From Aricia agestis (taxonomy: Eukaryota > Arthropoda > Insecta > Lepidoptera > Lycaenidae): 64,000 nt of DNA. Below the pieces are notes generated by a model. That model was not told where the DNA came from. It ran no database searches and saw nothing but the letters and a program-made list of their open reading frames with translations. The translations under genes were made by a program, and so were the position numbers. How positions within the stretch are numbered: the stretch's first letter is position 1; each line of letters starts with the position of its first letter. The stretch spans positions 7,078,001 through 7,142,000 of the forward strand of contig NC_056420.1 of NCBI RefSeq assembly GCF_905147365.1, written 5' to 3'. This document shows positions 32,426 to 43,799 of this stretch, in pieces.

Positions 32426-33204
32426 TAATAATAATAATTGAACACAAAACGCAAAAAACAGATTTGCTGACCTGTGTCAACGGAGCAGGGCTACGAATTA
32501 CGATGATTCACAGTTCGTCGTACTTCAATATGAAGATTGAGCACTATTATACGATGACTATAGAGTATAGACCGTTATCGGCCTTAGTACAAAACTCCCC
32601 CGCGATAGCGTCATTGCTTACCCGACTACGGCGAAGCCAAAAGGGAGGGTAATGATCTTGGCATTAAAAAAACATAATTAGAAGATTTACAAACAGGCGA
32701 CCATGGCGTCCTCATAAAACTTCAAAATTTAGTAAAATTTCTTACATCTAGGCCAAACTTAACTTTTACTAAATTAATAGCGGTATTCCATTCCAGTATT
32801 CTAGTGCACTAAATTGCATTCTAGTGCCGTTTATATTGTTCCAGTAGCGAACAAGCGCTTAATTGGATTACTGAATTGGAATCATGTAAACCAGCCATAA
32901 AGCATCACTAGACAAAGGTTTCGATAACCCTTTCCCATCAAAAAGATTGCGTCATTTTGTAATCTTGCAACAAATTTTGCGCGAATCGCCAACGCCTTGC
33001 AAAAACGTATTGTAATAAGGAAAAACCCGTACTACAAAGGAACCACTGTATTGTAGAATCCTATCCAAACTGATTGCAGTTTGATATTATGTACAATATC
33101 TACATTTTTTGTAAAGACTTTGGGAGAAGATGTTATACATATATGTACTAATGTCTGCTCTTTTATTTTGCTATCTAATACTAATCTATTTTTTTCTGTT
33201 TCAG
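32426..33204 (+). other. Intron 1, distal part with exon 2 acceptor
   Basis: Mostly unassigned; TTACCCGACTACGGCGAAGC (about 32619) belongs to a dispersed lepidopteran repeat. The intron ends in TTTTTTTCTGTTTCAG at 33204. Confidence 0.5.
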
Positions 33205-33252
33205 GATAGATTAGCGAAACCTAAAATACAGTTCCTACCTGGCAATGAAGGG
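33205..33252 (+). CDS. Ell: ELL exon 2 (48-nt microexon)
   Basis: Acceptor TTTCTGTTTCAG| and donor GGG|GTAAGTG frame 16 codons in phase 0, residues 46-61, with PKIQFLPGNEG matching the conserved 'IQFxGxEG' segment of ELL. It is isolated between introns of about 20.8 and 21.2 kb. Confidence 0.88.
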
Positions 33253-33495
33253 GTAAGTGTTTGTTTTGTATTTTAGTTACTAGCATTAGTAAGAATTTAG
33301 GGCACAAACGTTATTCGTTAAATACATTGCTCAAGATTTATTTGCATACTCAAAGTTTTATAATCTGAAAGAGTAAGTAGGTTATATTTTTTTATTTAAA
33401 ATCTAGACAGATTCGTACACTCGTTTATAATTTTTTACCTACGTTCTGGTTGCATTTCCAAGAAATCGATGTCACTTCAATCGCATACGACACGC
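33253..33495 (+). other. ELL intron 2, start
   Basis: Donor GTAAGTG then AT-rich sequence without recognised elements. Confidence 0.4.
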
Positions 33496-33936
33496 TAAGG
33501 GGGCGACTAACCCAAAATTTTCGATTTTACAATAATTCATTTTTATACTTGAAAATAAGCCCTGAAAAGTTTCATTTTCCAAAAATTTGATACTACATTA
33601 TATTTCGAAGAGTTCAATCTGAGCAAAAACACGATACCTTAAAATCTTCTCGATAGAAAAAAATCACAAAGATGCATCTAATTTTCACGAATTTTTCATT
33701 TATTACCATAACCATGCATTGAACTAAGTTAATATTTTAACACATTGTTTAAAATTCTACCATTGAGAGATCGACCTAGCGGATTTATAAAATGTTGTAT
33801 ATTTATCGAGTTATTGAGTAAAAACTAATTTGGCAAAGAATCCGCGTCGTCCTTTTTCACCTGGCATATGAAAGACGGGCGCGAGTGCGAAGAGAGAAGG
33901 ACGATGTTTGATTTTTTGGGTTAGTCGCCCTCTTAA
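33496..33936. mobile_element. MITE with TAAGGGGGCGACTAACCC ends, copy 2
   Basis: Inverted ends TAAGGGGGCGACTAACCCAA and the complement of TAAGAGGGCGACTAACCCAA (one mismatch in 20). Same family as 19255-19837 in the opposite orientation. Confidence 0.85.
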
Positions 33937-34014
33937 GGCAAACTACCTTTTCGTTGACAGTCATCCTATTATTGGCACCGTAGAATGCCGTAGATTTTTA
34001 TTTAATACATACTA

Positions 34015-34174
34015 ACGACCATTCCCAATATTTGATCTATCTCTGGTTTTGCCCTACTAGAGATAGGAATAGCTCACAGTAGACATTAGAGACATATATT
34101 TTATGTCAATTATGAACTATTCCTATCTCTAGTAGGGCAAAACCAGAGATAGATCAAATATTGGGAACGGCCGT
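34015..34174. mobile_element. Foldback MITE with near-identical 60-bp arms
   Basis: Arms run from about 34015 to 34072 and 34116 to 34174 (TTCCCAATATTTGATCTATC onward), with only a few mismatches at the outer and inner edges, and a ~43-bp AT-rich loop. Confidence 0.85.
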
Positions 34175-34472
34175 AAGAATGTCAATAATAATATTATTAT
34201 GACTTTCTGTAGCAATAACTCTATCTCTACTAATGGGTGTTTTACCATATACTCCATCGCGTGAGCAGTGAACACTTGATATTTAATACCCGAGTGATAT
34301 AATAATATCACGTACTTATCCATCACTTACATAATCATTGGCCTTATCACCTGGACACTATTAGGAAATTAATCTTGGGAAACGCTCGCCGCCACACGTA
34401 GAGGCCCCGAGTTGTTTTGATATTTGAATTTATATTATAATTTATAATTATGTACGACAATTTAATCTTATA
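34175..34472 (+). other. Intron sequence, nothing recognised
   Basis: About 300 bp, unassigned. Confidence 0.35.
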
Positions 34473-34676
34473 TCTTTAAACGAGCAATTCTTGTATATTA
34501 TATATACATAATATAAATATAATTGGAATCTCGGAATCGGCTCCAACAATTTTCATGAAATTTAGCATATAGGGGGTTTCGGGGGCGATAAATCGATCTA
34601 GCTGGGAATCATTTTTAGAAAATGACATTTTATCGTGTTTTAAGGAATACCGAGCAACGCTCGGTCAAAAAGCTAG
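34473..34676 (+). mobile_element. Complete short Helitron, family D
   Basis: 5' end TCTTTAAACGAGCAATTCTT after A (34472). 3' hairpin ACCGAGCAACGCTCGGT, CAAAAAGCTAG before T (34677). The interior contains GGAATCTCGGAATCGGCTCC and GGGGGTTTCGGGGGCGATAA. 204 bp, non-autonomous; serves as the reference copy for the family. Confidence 0.88.
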
Positions 34677-35279
34677 TGTTAATTATGTGAGAGTGGGTTA
34701 AAAGTTCTTGTTGTCGTTTATGGCAGCATGTAACTGATTAGTGATTAGTCTATCGGTTCCTTGATCTGTTTTGGTTCCTTGTTTCTATCCCTTTAACCCT
34801 GCCTTATACAACGAGGCTTTAACTTCACCTCTGTTTGAGTCGAGTAATCAACTTAAAACTTCCAGTAGATAGATACACCTAGGACATTTTCTGAATCAAC
34901 TGATAGCCTAGTTTGAAACTGTATGGGCTGCCCTCTTGTGTGCTAGCACGAATTGCGCCTCATGGTTGATTTGTACCCCATCTTGTACGGGGAAGGACTT
35001 TTCTCACTTTGTTAGCGGGGGGTTAATATCTTCTCTTCTATGTTTAGTGTTTACTGCATATCCATTTTAGTCTTCCAAACTATGCATGTTGGTAAAATCT
35101 CCTTGAGTTTCTACTTGTCACAAAACATTAGTTGTTCAAATAATCCAAAAACATGAGCCAATTTGTATGGATGTTTTATACGTATTGGTCATTTACAAAA
35201 ACAGAGATAAAGTTATCTTCAAACTCTTCGTTGTTACTGAGAGACAGTGTGTTATCAATTTGCCGATTATAATATTATA
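34677..35279 (+). other. Intron sequence, nothing recognised
   Basis: About 600 bp, no gene or repeat recognised. Confidence 0.35.
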
Positions 35280-35595
35280 CTAGACGTTCCGCGCGGCTTC
35301 GCCCGCGTAAAGATATTTCACAGACAAATTAGTCCACAAAAAATAGCCTATGATCCTTCACGTGGTCTACTTATTATCTGTAGTCCAGTAGTTCGTGAGA
35401 TAAGCCCTTTCAAATAATTTCCCCCGTTTTTTCCACATTTTCCTCTATTTCTCCGCTCCTATTATTCTTGGCGTGATAAAATATAGCCTATAGCCTTCCT
35501 CGATAAATAGGCTATCTAACATTGAAATAATTTTTTCAGTAGTTCCTGAGATTAGCGCGTTCAAACAAACAAACTCTTTATAAAATTAGTATAGA
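35280..35595 (-). mobile_element. Helitron family B, abutting another Helitron
   Basis: Minus-strand 5' end TCTATACTAATTTTATAAAG, 3' end CGCGGGCGAAGCCGCGCGGA, ACGTCTAG. The left flank is A (35279). Instead of a host T on the right, the CTAG end of a second Helitron begins at once at 35596. Confidence 0.85.
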
Positions 35596-36262
35596 CTAGC
35601 TGTTGCCCGCGACTTCGTCCGCGTGGACTTCAGTTTATAGCGCGGTGTCAACAAAATTAATGTTATTATGGGGTACCAGGGTTTTAAAAGCATTTTAAAA
35701 CCCTGGTACCCCTTAAATCAAAATACCCAAAACAGCCGTGTAGTGTGCACATAATATGATTTTTTTTAACTTAATTAAACTTTTTTATACCAAATTTTAA
35801 AGCTTATTTAGCGTTACACAACTTAGCTGCATAATGCATTACACAACCTTAGCTTTGCCCAATGCCCATAAACTATTTATTATTGGTAGACTGTTTCTGA
35901 TATCTATGTTCGTAGGTGAGTTATTTAATAACATGTATAACAATCGAAAGAATCGCAAATATTAACTCAACATGGTACCACCTCTTATAGCAAGCACATA
36001 TGAGCAAGCGATAGCGCGATCTAGGCGACTCTTGGCGCCATCTGTTCCAGTTTTTGGAACTAACTTAATTTGAACAAATTTACGCATTTTCACCCCCCCT
36101 TACAACCCCTTTTTCCAGTTAAAAAGTAGCCTATGTCCTTTCTCAGGCTTTAGACTATCTGTGTACAAAATTTCATTACAATCGGTTCAGTAGTTTTGGC
36201 GTGAAAGCGAGACAGACAGACAGACAGAGATACTTTCGCATTTATAATATTATTAGTATAGA
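35596..36262 (-). mobile_element. Helitron family A-related, complete
   Basis: Minus-strand 5' end TCTATACTAATAATATTATA, 3' end CGCGGACGAAGTCGCG hairpin, GGCAACAGCTAG, with T host base at 36263. It carries a perfect 20-bp palindrome with a 3-nt loop at 35670-35712 and CTTTCGC/GTCTGTCTGTCTGTCTC-type sequence near its 5' end. 667 bp, non-coding. Confidence 0.85.
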
Positions 36263-36929
36263 TTACGTCAGCACGACAGTCTACATGGAGTTTGATTTCT
36301 ATAATATTAGTGCGAAAGTGTATCCGTCTAGTACCTCTTTATGCTTAATCTGGTAAATCAATTTGGATGAATCGTGGTATAAAGATGCCAGGACTTATGC
36401 AGAGTCCTAACTCCTCCTAACGTAATGCCTAAAGTTTATCTTTTGTTTTTACAAAATTGTTTTTATTGCGACAAAATGAAGATTGGTGCAAATTACCCAA
36501 CAATAAACGAATTTAATCTGTGCATAATTTTTTGTGGGCAGCATTTACTACATTAACTACATGGGGGTGTCAATATAAATTCAGCCCTAAGTGTTGTGTT
36601 ACTTTTTCATGGGGTCAAAGCCAATACTTAATCCCAAAATGAAGCCTTCTGTGCCTGTTTCTAGAATTTCGTCACCAATTGTTTAGTTCAGAATCGCGGC
36701 ATATTATATAGTACCGGGGTCAAATCAATTATGCTGAATACGAACTATGCTCTAACTGTCGACTCAATAACGATTCAGTAAATAGGTACTTGAACTCTTA
36801 AAACGTATGTTTGTATTCATGTTAAAGCCTGGCCTATCATAAAATTATATTTAACTAAAAATGTCATAATAGCTAAATGTTGCGCTTTTGCGCAAATGTA
36901 ACTTTTGTTACTTTTGATACAATAAAAAC
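36263..36929 (+). other. Intron sequence, nothing firm
   Basis: A possible Helitron 5' end (TCTATAATATTAGTGCGAAA) begins at about 36298 without a matching 3' end. Confidence 0.35.
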
Positions 36930-37008
36930 TGTGCTGTATCCTTTCCCGGGACTCAAAAAATCTTTATAGGTACAAAATTTCAGCAATATCGGTTTAGCGT
37001 TTTGAGCA
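36930..37008 (-). mobile_element. Helitron family F fragment
   Basis: CCTTTCCCGGGACTCAAAAA followed by AAATTTCAGCAATATCGGTT matches the inner part of 59373-59564. Both ends are missing. Confidence 0.5.
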
Positions 37009-37011
37009 TTA

Positions 37012-37184
37012 ATGCTAAATACTCACATACGGTTTGCTCGATAGTTTTACTTCAAATCCAGCAATAACCACCGTGTGGACCGCAAAACTGACAGCTCGAT
37101 GGAATTAAATATGTCAAATATTATGTCATTTCCTTCGATTCGGAGTAAAAGTATCGAGAAAAACCGTATGTGAGTACTTAGCAT
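37012..37184. mobile_element. MITE with ATGCTAAATACTCACATACG ends
   Basis: Inverted ends ATGCTAAATACTCACATACG / CGTATGTGAGTACTTAGCAT with one mismatch over 20 bp, 173 bp in total, and a second inverted motif TCGATAGTTTTACTT / AGTAAAAGTATCGA inside. Confidence 0.85.
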
Positions 37185-37543
37185 AAGAGTAATAGACGCA
37201 TCTAGATATAATTATGCTCCTACTTATAAGTTATAACATTTGACTAAATTCATGGCAAACTGTAAACCACGGTCTCATTGCTTACTCCACTATATTATAT
37301 GACGTAAAATATAATATACTGTATGTATTTAAGTTAACGACCATAATTATGCTCTACTTCCGGTCCCGACTCTGTTCGCAGCGATTTAGTCATTTAACAC
37401 TTGTAGGCAGTTGAAAATTGCTGTGTTGAAAAAAAACAAAATCAGTTGTTTTGAATTGTCAAATGAAATTTGCATTAACAAGACAATCGAGTTTTTACCT
37501 TTTGTCGGAGACAGCAAAAGGCCAGACTAGGACTCTGTTTGTC

Positions 37544-37708
37544 TTAGGGTGGGTTGCACCAGAGGCGTAGTTGTAGTTAGAGTTAAGGTTATCGTCAAAT
37601 ATGGCGTCCGCTATGGACTTTTACTAGGAATTTGACAGTTCATTTGACATTTTGTTATGGTTACAGTTAAAGTTATATTTAAAGTAAGTTTGTGAAACCC
37701 ACCCTTAA
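37544..37708. mobile_element. MITE with TTAGGGTGGGTTGCACCAG ends
   Basis: Left end TTAGGGTGGGTTGCACCAGA, right end TGTGAAACCCACCCTTAA. I recognise this end as common in lepidopteran genomes. 165 bp, non-coding. Confidence 0.75.
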
Positions 37709-40700
37709 CCGTTTGCATACAAATGTTCTTTTAGTGAGAAGGTAAATTATCTCATTTAAAGCCTGCCTTCATGTCTCCTACAAAAAGCGAAAATGTAGAG
37801 CAAATCTGGAGCTTCGTTGACTTTTCGTTTGTCTTCCCCATATCGTCTCCTTTGGCTGTAATAACACATTAATTCATATAATCATAGCCTTCCTTTATTA
37901 ATTTTGTGTCATGTCAATATCCTTCGATATTAATACATTCTACGGCCTTGTCAACGACCCAAATTGCTTCTAACGCTTCTTTATAATATCCTTGTGGATA
38001 TGTATATTGTTTTTCTTTAACTTTACTATAAATTTACTGAGGCCAGATAGAATGCACGCAGTTCTTAGATTATTGTTTCTATCAAATACTATTAACGTGA
38101 AATTTTTCAGTTTCAAGAGCTCTATAATCTCTACGATATAGAGATTCTCTCAGCCCTAGACTTAATATGGTATGATGCTCTTTTAACTTTTTAAACGAAA
38201 GCATTCTTTTGGACGAGTATTTAGCGACTTTTTATCAAAATGTCGCAATAGCTGTAGGACAGGGTAATTCACGAGCCACCTGTCTCCAAACAAATTGTAA
38301 ACATGGTGATTAGTGGCTAATAAATAAAAGGTATAGGCAAGAAGTCGAAGCAGGAGGTTGAGCGGTCGCTAGCGCGGGCCTTGACTCGCCTCGGGCGTAC
38401 CAGTTAACGCTTGCGGCACTCGATCGCTTGCGAAATTATATGATGACCCACTTAGCCGATTTCGTTTCACTGTTTGTAGTTTCGGATTGTCTACAAAACT
38501 TTTTACCCTAAACATTTCGAAAACTCTCGCTCGCCGAGTCGACCTCAGGTATAGGAGCGTTGCCTCATCTCTCGAACGTTGCGCATAAACTGCATTTTGC
38601 AAATCACAATGCTCCAACTGTCGGTAATCGTTAATGCAAAATATACGATTTAATTGGCTTCCCTCTAGGTTACTTCGCTACAAAAACGCGGTAATATTGT
38701 CAGCGAAATGGCAAACGATCGGACGTATAAGGCGATGCTGCTGCTATAAATAAGAACGTCAGTGGCATTAAGAGTTTCGATGTTCTTGTTTTCAAAAAAA
38801 CGTAACTAACGCAATATTGTTTACATGGCGATAATCCTCGGGCGATTCCCCGCTCGTCGGCCGGCGCCTGAGACCGGTTTAGAGCCACCGTTCGCGTCGC
38901 CAGCTCCGGTTTGACGTGATCTCTTCTCTCGTCTCGGTACTTGTGTATCGTATGTAAACGACCTCGATTGTCCCAATTTCCATATTCGACTCCCGAACCG
39001 CCAAACGCCTCGATCCTCGCGGACGATTCCGCGCTCGGACGACATCCTTGACTTTGTAAAAATCTCTAAAAATAATATAACACTCGAACCGCTTCGCTAT
39101 CGTAGTATGATTTCTCGAATATCTGGTGTCGATGCGTCGGGTCCGACCGGCTGGCACGAATCCAAGTTGCACATAATAACCACAATTCAATGAGTCGCGG
39201 ACGAGAATAGTAAATAAGATAGAGTGGAGGGTGTAAAAATAGCAGCGGTTCCAGTCGCGGTGGGTATGCGATTGCACTTCACAGGTGCGATGGCCGTACT
39301 CGCACCGACAAACGCTCCCGCAATATTCTTATTGATATTGAGTAAGCGGCCGTAACTTTGTGAGTCAACCGAGCTTTGTTACACTTGTCCACATTCCGCA
39401 AAAGCCACGAATTATTCATCGCGATTTTTCATTGGTGATGCGTCGCACAACGTAACGGATTAGTCCATTTTGTTATCCGTAATTATTGAATCGTAATCTA
39501 TGTGCGTTGAAATCTGTAATGTAAATGTGTACCATTTGATGCAGTCGGGTCGTCGTCCTACGGTTGTTTATTTAGACCGTCGGTTTGGACCCCGTTATTT
39601 GCAAGCCTTCGGATAAAGTTTTTGATTTTTATAACGCCTCGGATTCCTCAATTCATGCATCGCGTTGGTATCCTTTGGGCCATTTAGACATAATGAACAT
39701 AACAACTCAATTTTTATGCTATTTGTTTAACAATTATATTTTAAGACATCCTAATTACGGTCTCTGTTTGGAAATTGGAACGGATGATGATTTTTTTTTC
39801 TTGACGAAGTCTCCACAAAGTATTGTTTCATAAAGGTTTCTTAATCTTAACCTACACAATTCGTTTATTACTAACTTTTTACCATTTGTTTTTCTATATT
39901 ATGTAATCCAAAACTTGTAAGTTCATGTATTATTTTATGTTCAGAGTTTTATACGTCACTGCATGCGGTTTTTCCCCGTTGGGTTGCAGATAAAATTTCG
40001 TTGAGCTTATGCTTGCATATATTTGTGTTTAACTTCAATGTTTTGTATCTCCTTCATGGAAGTATTTTCATTTTACTACAATATTTTCCTGTTGAGCATT
40101 TGTTTACTAAGACGATTATTAAAATTTTGGTAATTTCTTCCTCCGACGGTATTCGCGGTAAAAAAAAATTTAACCGCGAATACCGTCTTTGTCAGTGTAT
40201 TAAAATACCTATAGTTTAGTTTTATAATTGCAGCCACATGGATAAATAGCGATGCTTCTAGTTTCATTAACGTAAAAATATTTCTATCTCTTACATCCTT
40301 GCTTTACACGTGTCAAGTTGTTCTTATTAGCAAGCAAAATTTTGTTAAACTCTAATTTATATGAATCAGTTACTTGTTTTTTGCAAACTTCAATATTATG
40401 AATAGAGGGGCCACGTTCATGGTTTTCAAACAGGACAAGTAATTAACTTTGTCAAACTAGTATTATAATTTAAAAGGCCGTCAATTTGAGAAGGCTACAC
40501 AATCCAAACGTGCGTCATATTACGTATTTACAATACTAATTGTGTGTGTTTTACCTTTGTTATGAGTATTTTGAAAATTGCCACGATCGCCCATTTAAAG
40601 GTCTTCGAACCCGAAGCGTTTAGCAGCTTTAAAATTTATTAACGTTTTGAGCTTGTTGCGGAACCGGAGAAACAGACATTCGACCTCTGAGTGTTAAACC

Positions 40701-43156
40701 TAAGGTTGCTTTGAGGCCGTTCAAATTGGTCGTGTTTTGTGTACGAGGACATGGTCAGACCAAAAGAAGCAAAGCAGCCAGTTCAGCGTCATCATCAGTA
40801 TCAACATCAGCGTTTACATCTCGCTAGTTTTCGTAAACGTGGCAATCGTCTTTCACAGTGGTGACAGTTGCAATCAGTAAAGAACCAACTTCACTTAGAT
40901 ATATTTCACAAGATTGGGCCATTGACGTCAATAATGCCAATCCTTTGTGTTTGTATTTAATTGTATTGGTCCGTTTTGGGTCAATTCTAAAGACCTTAGT
41001 TTTCGAACCACCAAGAAAAATATGCTGTTCAATATTAGCACATACTATATTTTTTATCGTGTTTCATAGGTAAATTAGCCAGTTTCAAATTACTGACACG
41101 CGAGTTTTATTAAAGCTGTATAAAATAACTAATAAATCATACGCTTAATCTTCTGTGTTTGCAATTTTGCATTATAAGCATTTTGTACAATGTTTTACTA
41201 TGGTTTACAATGATATAGAGTTCAGTAACATCTGTAGAAGTTTTCTGTTCATAAGGAGCTATAATAAATAGTTTTTATTAATTTGAGTTTATTATTAAGT
41301 GTGATTTTAATGCCTTAGAGCTTAATTTTATGTTAGTTATATCTTCCAAAGTGTGGTATGTGGTAAGCACACTTTGCTGTTACATTGTCTAGGTTATTAC
41401 TTTGTTTCTGAGGTTGTCCAGTCAAAACAAGGTGCATTATATTTCTAGAAATATTATACTTTTCGTTAGGTTTCAATTACAATTTCTATAGTATTACCAT
41501 TGTTACGTTTTTTAATTATATTAGTGTAGTTAAAATGTATAAATACGTAATTGCAATGCAAATTATTTTGTGTAATTCAAGAAGATAGATCTGAAAGATC
41601 AAACAACCGCTGATTGACGTCACGTGTAAAATTACGTCAACTTAGTATAGTAACGTCTATGTAAATCCGCCAAACATGCGGTTAGTATTTATTAATCACG
41701 AAATTCAATACATTAGCTTTGTTATGACTTACGAATAATTTTGCTGTCCGTATTTAGGCGCTTTGTTAAATTGTCATCAACATAGTTAAAATTTTAAAGA
41801 TTGATATCATTCGTCGATACATCATTTTCAAATCTGCGCCAAAACTGTTTATTCGGTAACATTGACGTTGTGATTTTTCTGCGAAAATTTGAATCCAAAT
41901 CGTTCGTGTTGCAACCTTTCGTGTATTGTACTAGTCAGTTCTTCACGCCTTGTTGGTAATTAATAATAATATTATGTTAATGAATAATTAAATAGAGACG
42001 ATTTATTAATTACAATCAATGCTTTAATGAGTATGGTAAAGACCGGGTCTTAAAAAACTGAATATATCCATAGTTTCAATTCAGTTCATCTAAATATGTA
42101 AACAAAAATTGTAGCAATTTATTAGGTGTCATTATATTTTTAACGTACATGATATTTGAATCGGTAGCATTACATTGTGCTTTGTTTACATTTTAAGATG
42201 GAACTCAAATCGAAACTGGGTGTATCGATGGCCGATGGGAGCGGTCCGCGACGGAACCGTTCTGATTTCCTCGTGGTAATTGAGGAGGTATGCGGACGGT
42301 GGTGTCGTCTTATTGGGACTGTTGTACGTGCGCGCTGTTCACTTTCACTTCGCCGCCGCACGGTAGCGCGCACTTGCTTTTTACAGGCCCGGGACACGAT
42401 TAAACTATACTTTAATTAGTGTGTGCGATGATAGCGGCTTTGGATTTGATCTATGTCATGAAAGGGGATTTTTTGTGACGTAGATCGTAATTTAACGTCA
42501 GCAGTATTTTTAGAACAAGACAAGTAACTGACCGTTACCGTGACCTCATTAAGAAAGTCTTGTACCGAATTCCGGAAACGTAAGACATCGTTGTCACCCT
42601 ACAAACATATGATAGTGTTTGCCCAACTCCCCGTTTTTAGGAAAACATGGCTTAACGAAGCGAAGAAAATAACTTTCGTTATCGTTGCTTTTCACGAGTG
42701 TGCCGACTGCCGTGCCATAGAATGTTTTGAACATTTTAGTAATTTAACCGACGACCTTAAAGTGAATTTTGTTTGACCTTAAACAGAAAGACAGTCACGC
42801 AACGAGCGATTCTTTTTATGGTGAATCTGTTGTTGATACAGCAATTATTCTAAATTGTTGTGGCACGCCCGAGACTTTTAGACGCAAAATAGACGCTGTG
42901 TTATGCAATTTTATGCGAACTCTGTACGTTCAATCAGCCTGTTGAAACTTCATATTATGCCAATCATTATAAAATCAAGTAAGTGGCTTCACCTGAGTTT
43001 CTCATTTCTTTGATTTGAAAAAGATAGTATTGCAAAATTTTCATTGATCAATCATTGATTATCGTCTGTTGTTGCTAATGGATTCGCGGAAAATGTAGTT
43101 AGGTCTTCAAGGTTTTGTACATGTTTATTTTTATGAATAGAATAGATTCCAAGAAA
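37709..43156 (+). other. Intron 2, transposon-poor DNA with CpG-rich island
   Basis: About 5.4 kb without a recognised transposon end, unlike the rest of the window. A CpG-rich section lies at about 38330-39450 and a second at about 42220-42410. Open frames there (minus 38879-39277, plus 42177-42419) look like by-products of high GC and match no family I know. A perfect 15-bp hairpin (GACGGTATTCGCGGT) sits at 40145-40187. This could be regulatory or an unrecognised non-coding transcript. Confidence 0.45.
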
Positions 43157-43420
43157 TCATAATATTAATACGCGAACGAAAAACTTTGTAACCCTTTTTA
43201 CGAAAAATGGGGAAACGTAGGTGCATGAAATTTTGCACGGTTATAGTTTATATGGTGAAGGAGTGCATCGAACTAATATTATTTTGAAATTATGCTTTTA
43301 TCATACATTTTTTTAACAAATAAAACATTACACATACTACAACACACACACATGAGAAATGACAGATTTTTGAGTCTATACATACGAATAATACTCTTTT
43401 ATTTATGGTTGAACTGTTAT
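43157..43420 (+). mobile_element. Helitron family E, 3'-truncated
   Basis: Starts TCATAATATTAATACGCGAAC after A, and continues with AAAATGGGGAAACGTAGGTG and GGAGTGCATCGAACTAATAT, in the same order as family E copies read on the minus strand. The hairpin/CTAG end is missing. Confidence 0.7.
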
Positions 43421-43615
43421 GTATATATGATTATGTTTAGTTATTGTTCTCGTCCGTGTTTATCAGAGTATGAGAGTTTTGAAGATTGGCCACATACGCA
43501 TGCCTTTACGGAGCTCGCGTAGATAATGGAAAGTTGACAGTCGAGTGCGCTGTGCGTTTGTTTGTTCTATCACTTGTACCATGTTGATTTTCTTTTAAAA
43601 TAAGACTAGAGATCG
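43421..43615 (+). other. Short unassigned spacer
   Basis: Nothing recognised between two family E Helitron copies. Confidence 0.3.
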
Positions 43616-43799
43616 CCCAATGGTCGAAATTCGACCTGAAATTTAATTATCTTCTTCTTTTGGCTTTTCAAACAATGTTGGTTCGATGCACTCCTCCGTA
43701 TAAACTATAGCTGTGCACATGCTCATACGTTTCTGCATTTTTCTTAAAAAAGGATAGAAAGTTTTTCGCTCGCGTGTTAATAAATTAATATTATAATGA
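43616..43799 (-). mobile_element. Internally deleted Helitron, family E
   Basis: Minus-strand 5' end TCATTATAATATTAATTTAT, 3' hairpin GGTCGAATTTCGACC, ATTGGGCGATCTCTAG, with flanks A and T. About 300 bp shorter than 26277-26771; the middle is missing. Confidence 0.8.

Noticed and set aside
42177..42419. 80-codon plus-strand frame as an alternative first exon of ELL
   Set aside because: It contains MADGSGPRRNRSDF and a donor-like GAGGAGGTATGC, but no resemblance to ELL, and nothing supports joining it to exon 3. Only transcript data could revive it.
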